Below, in pieces: positions 9,348 through 19,945 of a stretch of DNA of 64,000 nt (positions within the stretch are counted from its first letter, which is position 1; each line of letters opens with the position of its first letter). Where the stretch lies: NCBI GenBank assembly GCA_036346255.1, contig CM070623.1:9342407-9406406 (forward strand), given 5' to 3'. The notes below the pieces were generated by a model. That model had not been told where the DNA came from. It made no database searches and saw nothing but the letters and a program-made list of their open reading frames with translations. A program made the translations under genes and the position numbers. Source of the stretch: Ampelocalamus luodianensis (taxonomy: Eukaryota > Streptophyta > Magnoliopsida > Poales > Poaceae).

Positions 9348-12300
9348 GGGCTTTAGGTCCGTGGTAATTAAGTTATTAAAATGACACACTTGTGCCTGAT
9401 GTAGGTGGGGTTGAAAAATTGCATTGCTTCCGCAATATCTCGTTATTATGTTTCATTTTGTTGAGCAATTGTTGAATTGTTTCGTACTATCATCCTTGTT
9501 GGTAATATATGATCCGCTATGATATTCAATATCTATGAACTAATACTATGATTGTCGTGAGATGATCCTATATATTCATAATTGAGTATTTCGGTGAGGC
9601 GTGATGTTATCAAATGATAAGAAGTGGAGGTCGTGGTTGTTACTCAGATTCACTGAGTTACACCACTGTCGCAGTAACGTGGTTAGAGGAGTAGTTACCC
9701 AGTACCATAGTTTCGTGTTAAGCGTGAGTTGCTTTAGAAAGTTGTTCTCTTTCTTGATTTGAATTTGGCAATTCTTGTCTGTGGTGGTTGATGAACTTCT
9801 CCGGATTTGTGGTCCATGATAGTTATGGTTTTCCATAGATCCCTCTTGGTTCTCTGAAACAAATATTGCCTTTCAACCGTTGAGTTGTTTCTACTACTTG
9901 TGATCGTTGTCAATTGGCAAGATTGATGTTTTCATGGTTACTCCTTTCTCATTACAAAGAATGACTCATTTACTCGTTTGATAGCTTGGTTAGTGAGAGT
10001 TTCCCGCTATAAGTTCGTTTGCATGGGAAAGCTTTGGTTGTATGTGTTTCTTTTGGATTACTTCGAGCGTTGAGGTTTGAAGTTTCTCTTTTGCTGAAGT
10101 AAAGTGTTAGAATCCTTTTGTGGTGTCTTGCCATGCTTAAATTGAGAATTTATAACTAAACGAATAAATTGTTACGATATGAGTTACCAAGTCGGGTTAT
10201 TAGCATGGTGCAAATCAATTATTATTAACTACTATCCATGAAAGTGAAATTGATTAATTTGAAATGTCCTTGTATTTGATTCATGGGTATGTTAAATAAA
10301 GATCACAATATCTATTCGAACCTATATATCTTACATAAGAGTTAGATTTATCTATTTCTGGTATGCTAAAATTGTTGAAACTTGTATAAAGTACCGGATA
10401 GGTGTGGTGTATCGACTCATGAAATCTTGTTTATAGCAAATTATGTTAGTGAATCTTTAATCATGTTTTGAAATGATTTCTGAACAAAGGTGAAATGTGA
10501 ATCTATGTTTATATATGGTTATGTGATTGCAAATGGAATTAGTACCGTATGTATACGCGTGATTAGTACAATCATCGATTGTTAATAATGTCAAGAAGGT
10601 GTTGAGCAACACCAACAGTTGAGTAGATGAATTTCGTAAGTAGTCTTTGATAGCGTGCCTTGTGATATTGTTATTGCTTAGCATAATCTTGTTATGATAA
10701 ATTTGTTTCAACCTTGTGGTTCGTGTTCCCTTTGGGAAGTTTTAGGATGGAGTAATAAAGTTTGACGATTCTTGGTACTAGTGTATGTTGTCGATGTTAT
10801 TAAATCGTCAAAATGTGAGAATAAGGTTAATTCTCGTAGTAATTTGATCACCTATGGTGATATTCTCTAAATGATCAAATTTCAAGTCTTATGTTCATGA
10901 TCTTTTGAGGGTTCGTGCTTTTATGTAGTAAATGAAGTTTATCGAGTCACGTTATGTTGCAAAGTTATAATGGTTCTTGATGATGTAAGTGCTTGATTTT
11001 GAATACTTATTTGCTCTTATCTGTTAAGGTTCGATATTCTCTTCTTGTGAGGCTTATGCGTTCAACTGTGGACTCCGCTTATGTTCTGTGAGTTCATTGC
11101 TTAATTGGTTTCTTATCTTGGTCCCATGTTCAGTGCAGTGGTGGATGAGTTTTCTAGTTGGTGAAAATCATTTCCATTTGTCTCTTCTTTTGAGAAAGAA
11201 TCAACTCATTCTTTTCACGTGGGTCTTTCAAGTGTTTTCTAATTGTTGTTGTGAGAATTGAAGTTAATATCGTTTAGATGAGAATATTTCAAGTTTAGCT
11301 TTAGTGATATTTTCTTTGAGCTTTTGAATCAATTTGGTAGCTGAAATTATTTTAAATAAATTGAAGTATTGAATTGCCTTGTTGCTTCTTAAGAGATTCA
11401 TGTGATTGAATCTTAAAGGATTTTGGTTTGAGTTGGCAACGTGAAGTGGAATGAAAGAAAAATTATATTGATTTCCTTTAAGAGGAGAATAATCTGCTTG
11501 CTTTTCATGAAATCCGTAATTGGAAATGTTTGAGTTTGGTGGTGAGATTATTTGGATCTCATGTTTCTTGTGTACTTGAACTGTTACGAGGAAATATGAC
11601 ATGTTGAAGAATTGTATTTGGTTCTTAATTAGTCCGTGTGGTTTGGACTAAAGACCTTATCTTGTTCGTTGTGGCAAAGCGATGTTAGTCAAAGAATTAA
11701 TTTTAATGTTAAAGGAAAGAGTGCAGTAGGAATATTTGAGAACTTGAGTCAAGTTTTGTAACTGTAGTTATTTGAATTATTCATAAACTTTTGCTCTTTT
11801 CACTCAAGAGTTGTCGAGCTCCAATCGCAATGTCATTTTCTTATTGGTTGTTATTTGCTATTTCCATTTCGAGGTGATGCGTGCCTCATTGTGAACTCAA
11901 CTTTCGTTTTCCCAGATCTTTATTACAGTTATTTCTTTTGGTCTCGTGCTCACTGTGAGCAACAACATTTTCTGTGTGGTGAAAGTTGTTCTTGTTCGCC
12001 TCTTTCTTTTGAGAAAGGATCAACCGTTTTGTGTTTGTAAAGTTTTACAACTCGTAAGTTGTTGTTTGTTTGGTGGTGGTTAAGTGATTGTAGGGGTGAG
12101 ATTTTGCTACCCTATTGGAGGAGTAATAGAAGATGAGTTGGTTTTGACCGATCCTCTTGGAGGAAGTTGATTCGATGGAATGTATGGTTTCAAGTAAAAT
12201 TGTTTATTGTTCGACTAAGTAGGACCTATGATATAGTGTAGTTCGAACTTTGGTTCATGTTGAAATGTTGGGGATTATCAAATGTATGGAAACCGTAATC

Positions 12301-13747
12301 AATTTTATAGAGTAACACTATTGAAAGTATCGCGATGTTGTATGAGTGATTCTGATGAGGTCAATGAGTGAGTATGTCGGAATTGTGGGGATCTTAGAGA
12401 TTTAAGTGATGATTTCATTATTTGTTATAAGAGGAATTCGTTGTAGAGGTCTTGGAGGTTAAGTCTGGGCTTTCCATTGTCATGTTAGACTTTGGTCGCC
12501 CAAAGGTTTGTGTGTAGAGGAGATAGAACATTGGAGTATCTGAGTAGTGGAATGATTGTCAATAGAACCCTTCGATGTAGTTCATGGCGGGTGTCTGAGG
12601 ATTCGATGTGTTATTCCCGAAAGTTGGAGGTGATGAGATTGCATGGGTTTTGAGGTGCTTTGGTGCCTTCTATCAAATTAATGTCATCAGTTGAATGAGT
12701 TGCCTAGAGCATTGATGGAATCAATAGAGTCTCTCCACAAAGGTGTGGATGATGTACCAGTTTAAGCCTAATTTGAGGATGTTAAATTAAGAGGTTTGAG
12801 CCTGTGGTATGCGATGAATTCAATTCCAAGGTCCAGAGAAATTTTATTCCTAAGAGAGGACTTGAGAAAAGGATGTTTCCTTGGGTATTGAAGCGCTTTT
12901 ATTGATACTCATTTGAGCTTTGTGTTGTTGGTCGGTGTCTTCTCGCAATGTGAGTTGGTGTTGTGTTGGCATGTTTGCTTCTTTCCAATTCGAGACAAAA
13001 CAAAAGAAGTATTTGGTTTGAGCATTCAAGTGATCTCCCCTTTGGCTTTCGTGGCGTTTATTCGCAATTTTCCACTTGGAAAGTGGAAAGGTTTTCTTGA
13101 TGAAATTCTAATTTCTGGATTTTACTCTTCAGTACTCAGTTGGTAACGTCTAGTTGTGACGTGAATCTTTCTTAATCAGTTATGTTTTGTCGGTAAAAGA
13201 GTTTGCTTAAAGAGTTTTCGATCGTGTGTTTCAAAGTGAAAGGAGGTGATCCTTGTTTTCGATGAAGAGTTCAATTAAGAAGCGGAATAAGAGTTCCGTG
13301 TTCTTTGTGCTTGTCGTGTGGTTCGGTATCAATGGGAAGATTAATCCCAGGTACATTGGGTTGTTTTCGCTAGTTGGCGTATCGCCATGACTGTCTCGAG
13401 TCCATGCGCGGAGTACGTAACGTCTTGTTTGTTCTCGTGTTGAGTGAGTACCTGAGAGATCCAGAGGTTGAGATTTCGTTTGCGCCGCTGACCATCGAGT
13501 GAGATCTTACCTTGAGTCTTGTCCAATGATTGTACCGAAATGTTGGGTTGGGGTTGGACCGACGTTGTTTCACGTCTTTGTGTTGTGGTCCTCAATCCGA
13601 GAGAGAGCTACTTGGGAAGTTGGAGTTTCGCATGCTTGAGCATTTGCCGGTGTGGTTAGCGACGGGTACGTGGTTACCGTCATTAGTTCCTAGTTGTGGT
13701 TGTTCTTTCGCATAGATCGGCACTTAGATTCGAGGTCGAATCCTGTT
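9348..13747. other. Internal region of retrotransposon 1 without recognisable intact genes
   Basis: The + strand is visibly rich in G and T and poor in C. Only short spurious ORFs are seen. Several strong inverted repeats occur: AATTTGATCA 10841/10872, TGCTCAC around 11954, TTTCCACTT 13069/13081 and TCCACA 12734/12744. A last part near 13440-13650 may be a remnant of a gypsy integrase C-terminus. Confidence 0.55.
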
Positions 13748-13760
13748 AAGGGGGGTAGAA
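13748..13760 (+). other. Polypurine tract of retrotransposon 1
   Basis: AAGGGGGGTAGAA lies directly before the right LTR, as expected for plus-strand priming. Confidence 0.85.
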
Positions 13761-16210
13761 TGTGATACCTCGAGTTTCGATTAGAGATTATTTAATCGGG
13801 TGAGGGAATTGATTAAACAAAATAAAAAAAAGGGGTTTTCGGAGAACCTGGGCCTCCGGTCAGGCTAAGACGGCCGAGTGGCTGCCCACGGGTGGGCCAA
13901 GAAGGGGGAGGCGCCCAAGGCCCAAGCCCATGCGCCTCCCCTTAACCCTAGGCCGGCCACCCCTTTCCTCTCTCCCCTCAAGCCGCCACCTCTCTCCTCC
14001 CTGCCGCCACCCCTCTCACCTTCCCTCCTACCTTAGGCGCCCCCACCTCCTCTTGGAGCTCCCCTGCTGGTGGTGTCGCCCCCCTGCCTTGATGCCTCCG
14101 GTTGTGACCAACGCAAGAGAGGAGATGTAGATCATGGGCGCCATCAAATCGAGATGGAGGAAGAGGAGGTGGGAAGATCGTCTTCGTGGGGAATTTGATC
14201 AGCGTCATCCTGAGGGTCTCCAATGGTAACGCGATGTTTCCCGCCATTTGATTAAGATTAGATGCGAAATCGATTAAGATTGGTTGGATTAAATTACTGC
14301 TACTACAAATTCAATTCTGTCCAGTTTCTTGCGCGGCCTGTTTCGTATGCTTAGAAGCAGAATTAGGATTTTGATCTCCTAGAGTTATTTAGAGGATGCT
14401 CTTAGCTTTCGGTGGCCGCCAAGATCACCTCATTCCGACTTTCGAGTCAAAAGTTATGATAGATTTACTATCTGCTGTCCAGAATCTGACGAGAATTAGC
14501 AGGTCTCTCTATAGGTTGATATTTGGCCTAGTTAGAGGGTGATTCAGAGGTCTTGCCCATAACAAATTTTTAAGGTGATATCACTAGCTTTCAGGATTGA
14601 TAAAGAACACCTCATTTGGATTTATAGATCAAAAGTTATGCACTTTTCTTTGTGACTGTCCAGATTGTATGTCACTGTCCAGTTTGTATGTCGATTTCTA
14701 TCTTTAATTTTGACCCGTGTGCCACTTTTTGTTAAAGACAATATATGAATGTCGTGCCAACTAGGTTATTGTAGATAATTTCATAACCTTTTCAGATTGT
14801 TAAATAACGTCCAATTTGGAGTTGTACAACAAAAGTTATGGATATTTTAATTTAGCCGATATTTCTGTCTATTAATTCAGTCAACAGATTTGAGCCGTGG
14901 GCCAAATTTTATTAGAGGCAAAATCTGAACTTTTGCCCAACCAGAGTATTGTAGATATGTCAGTTAAGAATCCATGGAAATTGGTCTCACCTCATTCCGA
15001 GTTCCAGACCAATAGATATGTCAATTACCGTGCTGCTGTCCAGAATTAAGTTATGTCGAAATTGTTGATTTCATTTTAAGTTTTGTATTAATGACTAGAG
15101 TCATCGTGAAGCATGTTTAGCATCGATTAGTAGTGTTGGGTATATTATGTCCTTATTGAAATTATTTTACTTGTTTAGGAGGTGAAGCCTCGGGTTTAGG
15201 AGTATCACCTTTGCCGACTAACGATCGCATCGTGGAAGGCAAGTACATTGCCACCCTTAATGATTGTGATTGATGAATGTTTATATGGTCATGCGTGACT
15301 TGGTATGATACGAGAGAAGATGGATTGTCTATGTTCTTTCATATGTGTTGAATCCATGTTTTGTTATCATGTCTTTCAATATTCGTATTTCATTCTATGC
15401 ATTCATTATGCATGTTTCATCCACGAAAGTGGATTGCAAGTCCCACCATTCCAATGTGGGCGGTGTTGGACATTGTCATGTCCCGCCCACGGAGTGGATT
15501 TGAAAGACCCATTAATTCCGGAATGGGCATGTAAGACCCATTAACTCCAAGATGGGCAATGTTGGACACCGTATGAAACGTTCTTCATACGGAAGTGGAT
15601 CCCGCATTTTTGTTAAGATGCGGGCTTGAGTGAACACCGACGGGTGTTTCATCGCTATACCGATATGCATGTGTGCAGTCCATTCCTTTGATTTTGAGCA
15701 TTCATATCATGTTTTCATTTGTAATCGGTTGTGATGTGATCGAACTGATGATGAGTTTGTCTTATTCATATTGAATGATTATCTATTTGATAGTCAGATT
15801 TGCTGAGTCATGGACTCACTCTTGCGTTGTTTGTTTATTTTAGGTAACCCCGATGTTGGCTCTTGGGAGGAGTAGACACGCACTACTTGTTCACAACATC
15901 AAATTCATGTTCAAGTCTAAATTTTAGTTCCATATTTCATTCGTAACGATGAACTGTAATAATTAAATTATAATTGGAGAAGGAAGGATACCTTCTCCAC
16001 CTGGATGTTGATTTATTACTGCGTGTGAACCTTCTTTATTGATGTTCAGTATTAAATAACTTAGAAGGTGAAGGAAGGATACCTCCACCATGTCCTGTTT
16101 ATCTTAATGCTGTCTTTAGTTGATATACTTGTTTCAAGTTCTTCCGCATTATGGATGTATGTTAGATGTTTTAGGTGACATCTTGGCTTCCGGATAGCCA
16201 GGGTGTTACA
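13761..16210 (+). repeat. Right LTR of retrotransposon 1
   Basis: About 2450 bp, matching the left LTR throughout. Differences are mostly small indels concentrated in the GC-rich part (13840-14200). The hairpin run is conserved at 15419-15678. It ends GGTGTTACA directly before the TTTAG duplication. Confidence 0.9.
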
Positions 16211-17000
16211 TTTAGTGTATGCGAATATGATTTGCCGAGGTGAGACTAGTAGAATTTGATAGATAGAATTAGGTTAAATAGTCTAACAGAGGATGATTGA
16301 GGGATTTAGTCATGGCCATGTGCCCATAACTGGGTGGATTAATTTGATGCAATCACCAGATTGATTGTATGTATGAAAGATAGTGAGTTTGGGCATTATT
16401 TGTTGGGATGAATGCCTTGATTATGCCTTAGTGGATGTTAGTATAGGAGTTAGTTCAAGATATGAGGATATGATCGGAGAATGTTATGCATGTGATTGGA
16501 TTCAACACCGGAGAATCAGTTTAGTATATGATTATGAGAAGATTATATTTGTCGGTAGATGTTTTCATTTAGGCAATAAATGAAAAAGAAAAGAAAATAT
16601 GTAGACCCCACTTGTCATGGTAGAGGCTAGGTCAGCCTACGTATAAAAACTATTTATTGCGATAGAAATTTCAGAAAAGAATAATTTTTATACTAGAAAT
16701 TCAATGAACTTCAAAAATTCATAGAAAATTCAATTGAACTCCAAATGGAGTGATTCAATTTTTATTGATCATAATCTTTTGTTATCTTTCATGCCATGTA
16801 AAGATTATGCCCACCACTATTCTGCAAATTTTCATGAAACAATTATATTCGGATGAAGAGTAACAGAACATTGATTTTTCACTATTTTCCAAAAATCTGA
16901 TTTTAAAACTACTATAACTCTCTCATATAAACTCCAAATGGAATAATTTTTGTACCTACATTCATCTAAAATCATAATCTAGCTACTGTATAAATTTCAT
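16211..17000. other. Continuation of the pre-insertion locus, then LTR-like AT-rich DNA
   Basis: 16211-16600 continues the sequence left at 6887. From about 16640 to 17000 it resembles grass gypsy LTR sequence (AATTCATAGAAAATTCA, ACTCCAAATGG, ATAATCTAGCTACTGTATAA), with a similar antisense stretch near 57190-57300. No ends or TSD are seen. No gene is recognised. Confidence 0.35.
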
Positions 17001-17560
17001 GCATTTTCGAGCATCTTTTTCTCTTGCCTTTTCTTCCACATCAAGGGCAACAATGAGATCCTCAATAGATATCTCTTTCCTCTTGTGCTATAAGCTAGTG
17101 GCAAAACCCTGTCATGAAGTGGGAAGTTTGGCAACAATGCCTGCAGCCACAAACATAGGAGGGAAAACACAACCCAAATGTGCAATCTCTCCGACCAGTA
17201 ATTGTAGCTCATGAGCCTGTGCAACTATCGACTTAGCATCGTCCATGCTGTAGTCGAAGAATTGCTCGCACATATAGAACCACCGACCAGCCTCAGCTTC
17301 AGCATATTTGTGCTCGAGTGCATGCCACAACTCTGTGGCGGACTTGAAGTCCATGTACACATCATAGAGCTGGTCGGATAGTATGGTCAGTATGCATCCG
17401 AGGGCTGTGTTGTCATCTGTATCAAAACACCTGATCTGTTCATCTGTAATTGGATACTATGTATGGATCACCCACCACAGCCCCAAAGACATGAGCCAAA
17501 ACTTGACCCTTGTCTGCCATCTACGAAAGTTCTGACCAAAAAACCTCTCAGGTTTCATAG
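17000..17560 (-). pseudogene. Ty1/copia gag remnant
   Basis: Read on the minus strand, it begins near MKPERFFGQNFRRWQTRVKF and continues with YPITDEQIRCFDTDDNTALG, DFKSATELWHALEHKYAEAE, FDYSMDDAKSIVAQAHELQ and ISIEDLIVALDVEEKAREKD. This is the order of the UBN2/gag-polypeptide region of plant copia elements, the particle-forming protein. In-frame stops interrupt it at 17457-17459 (TAG after VIHT) and twice after KLPTS. No zinc knuckle, integrase or RT follows, so this is a fragment, cut off at both ends. Confidence 0.8.
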
Positions 17561-18290
17561 CATCAGAAGCACCAGCTATTGCTAGATCACAAAAATATCC
17601 ACAATAATGTTTCTGGATTGTTAGAAATGTGGATAACATTTTAGTTCTAGATTTTAATATTATGAGGCACAGATCACAAATAATTAGTGATGCATAAATA
17701 GATACTAACAGCAGGCTATTCATTGTACTTCTAAACATACTCAATAACATGATTATTAATAAATATACTGGTCGTACACACAACTTACAATATAGGTTGA
17801 TGAAGAATAGGAAGCAGCACAGACTCGATGCAGTGTAGATTGTAGATGATGCAACGTAGAGAGCGGTCACGCAGATGCGCTGCCCAGAAACCTTATTGCC
17901 GTCCCGTGCAGGTGAACTCTGCGACAATGGTTCGGAGGTACCGCTCACCCTCCTTCCCTGTGCACGCTGAGAAGAAGGGACGGCTTCGTTCAAAACAGCA
18001 CAATCTCCAGCACAAGAGAACAGAGAGGAAGAAGAAGAATGATTGGAATAGTTAGCTCAATTTTGGTCTAGACATCTCTAGATCATTTTAAGGGTCGAGT
18101 TAATTACTCTCTAGTAACTGCTCAATAAAGCACATATTAGAACACTGATAACTGCTAATTCAAAACCAATTAATGGTAATTTAAATAGTATTTATCATAT
18201 TCTGATTACACATTGGTCTTTAGCTTTGACCACTTGTCTACAACTTTGACCACATTATTTGATTCTAGTGTTTCGACCACACTCTCTTGG
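17561..18290. other. Unassigned DNA next to the copia remnant
   Basis: 17561-17840 is AT-rich and intron- or UTR-like. 17850-18055 has higher GC and short ORFs without recognisable domains. No RNA gene, terminal repeat or promoter is evident. Confidence 0.35.
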
Positions 18291-18295
18291 AGTGA

Positions 18296-18560
18296 TCCTC
18301 AGAAATCTTCAAGGGAGGTCCAAGAGGATCTCTGAAGAGGTCCAAGAGAAATCTCCAAGAGAGATCCAAGAGGATCTCCCAAAGAGATCTAAGAGAAATC
18401 TCTAAGGGAGTTCCGAGAGGATCTCCCAAAGAGGTCTAATGGCACCACAGTATTCCGACCACACTCTCTTGGAGTAATCCTCAGAAATATCGAAGGGAGG
18501 TCCAAGAAAAGTCTCCAAGGAAGGTCCAAAATGATCTCCCGAAGAGGTCCAAAGGTGGTC
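18296..18560. repeat. Degenerate purine-rich tandem repeat
   Basis: Repeated words such as GAGGTCCAAGAG, GATCTCC, AAATCTCCAAG and AGAGATC recur every 30-40 bp. The longer phrase CGACCACACTCTCTTGGAGT appears twice (about 18277 and 18457), giving a higher-order period near 180 bp. Probably a decayed minisatellite. Confidence 0.65.
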
Positions 18561-19123
18561 TAAGGAACACTCTTATTGGTCATATGGAACACTTCTTTGA
18601 GAGAGAGAGAAATACACAGTTAGCAGAAGAAACTAAACTATGCATGCTTTGAAATTTCAGGAATGAAATTTCACAAATAAGGGACTAATTCTAACACGAG
18701 CCGCGTAGAAGAACTGGGCACTCCCCGCCATGTTGTCGTGATCGGCGTCATCCCTGTTGTCACTCCTTGGGCCCAACTTAGTGTGGACATCGGTTGGCGG
18801 CCTTCTTGGCTGTCGCTCCATCCCATCTAGAACCCCCACTGACAAGAAGAATTGCTCCCGCTTGGGGATTCTTCCTCAGAGTCGGACGGAATCCCACTCT
18901 GGTCACTGCTGGGAGTCCAGCTGTCTTGCGGTGAGTAGTGTTCAAGGATGCTCAAATACACGAGCACCTGGTGTCGTTGACCCTCCCTGGAAAGGCCGAT
19001 GGGGGGATGGCATTGGGAAGGATTGATCCTGTTCTTGAATGGCCTCCTCCGGGGGTTAAGGAGTGTGAGATGAGTGATCTTTGGGATTGCGTCTGGGTCG
19101 GGTCACCATGCAAAGAGCGGAAC
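18561..19123. other. Unassigned GC-moderate DNA
   Basis: Both strands have ORFs of 60-90 codons between 18657 and 19123, none with a recognisable domain. A GA microsatellite (GAGAGAGAGA) lies near 18600. It may be a fragment of another element or a UTR. Confidence 0.3.
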
Positions 19124-19945
19124 TGTCGAACCCGGGAATGAAGGATCCCGAATTCTCTGTGTTCAAACACCGGTCCATGATTTCCAGCGTACACAGTCTC
19201 ACAAAATGGATATCACATTCATATCACGAAAGCGTAAATGACATTAAATAATTAAATGTTTAATACAACTGAGTTCTGAACAACAGTATCAAATATCAGA
19301 TAATAAATACAGCGGAAACATGATAATTAAGGTGAACCACACGATGCGCCACAGGCAATCGTCTGGGTCAAGGCCTACTCGTCCGGATCCTCACCATCGG
19401 GGAAGAAATCTTCTCCTGAATAAGATTTATTCAGCGAGGATGAGCACAACTTCCGTGCTCGCAAGTCACACCCAATATTGAATTTAAATGTATGCATAAG
19501 ATAACAAGTGAGTATGGCAGGTGTTGATTTGCATAAACAACATTTTCAGTTTAAATAGACATAGTATTTTCTAAGGCAGTTTTATACTATGACTAAAATC
19601 ATATTTTTGAAATATCAATGTAATAATGTGGATAACCTCCAATGATAAAGTAAAGGATCCCCTCCTAACACTTGGCTTCCCGCCCAATTTTTTTATAAGG
19701 ATTAACCATCCTCAACATTTAATAAAGCATTTAAAAACCAAAAACAAATCTAACTTTAAGTGGCCCTGCTAGCATGTCCATGACCGCGGACACGGCTATT
19801 CGAATAGTTTCTACTCTACAGAGTTGGTACAACTTTACCCACACGAGGTGACATGCTCGTTATGTCGGCCAATTCACGCTTCCGTAGGTGTGTGACTGAG
19901 CAATTACCATGAGGCCTTTACAATGTTCTATCCTAATATACTCAT

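Larger units (their letters stand above)
6893..16210 (+). mobile_element. Complete LTR retrotransposon 1, probably non-autonomous
   Basis: Both LTRs run TGTGATACCTCGAG to GGTGTTACA. A perfect 5-bp target duplication, TTTAG, lies at 6888-6892 and 16211-16215. A methionine-tRNA type primer site (9337-9347) follows the left LTR and a purine tract (13748-13760) precedes the right LTR. The 4.4-kb interior has no long ORF on either strand; a faint trace near 13590-13620 (RERATWE-like) recalls the end of a gypsy polyprotein. LTR identity is high outside GC-rich stretches, so insertion was recent. Inference: a large non-coding derivative moved by a related gypsy element, or a badly sequenced autonomous copy. 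Confidence 0.9.
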
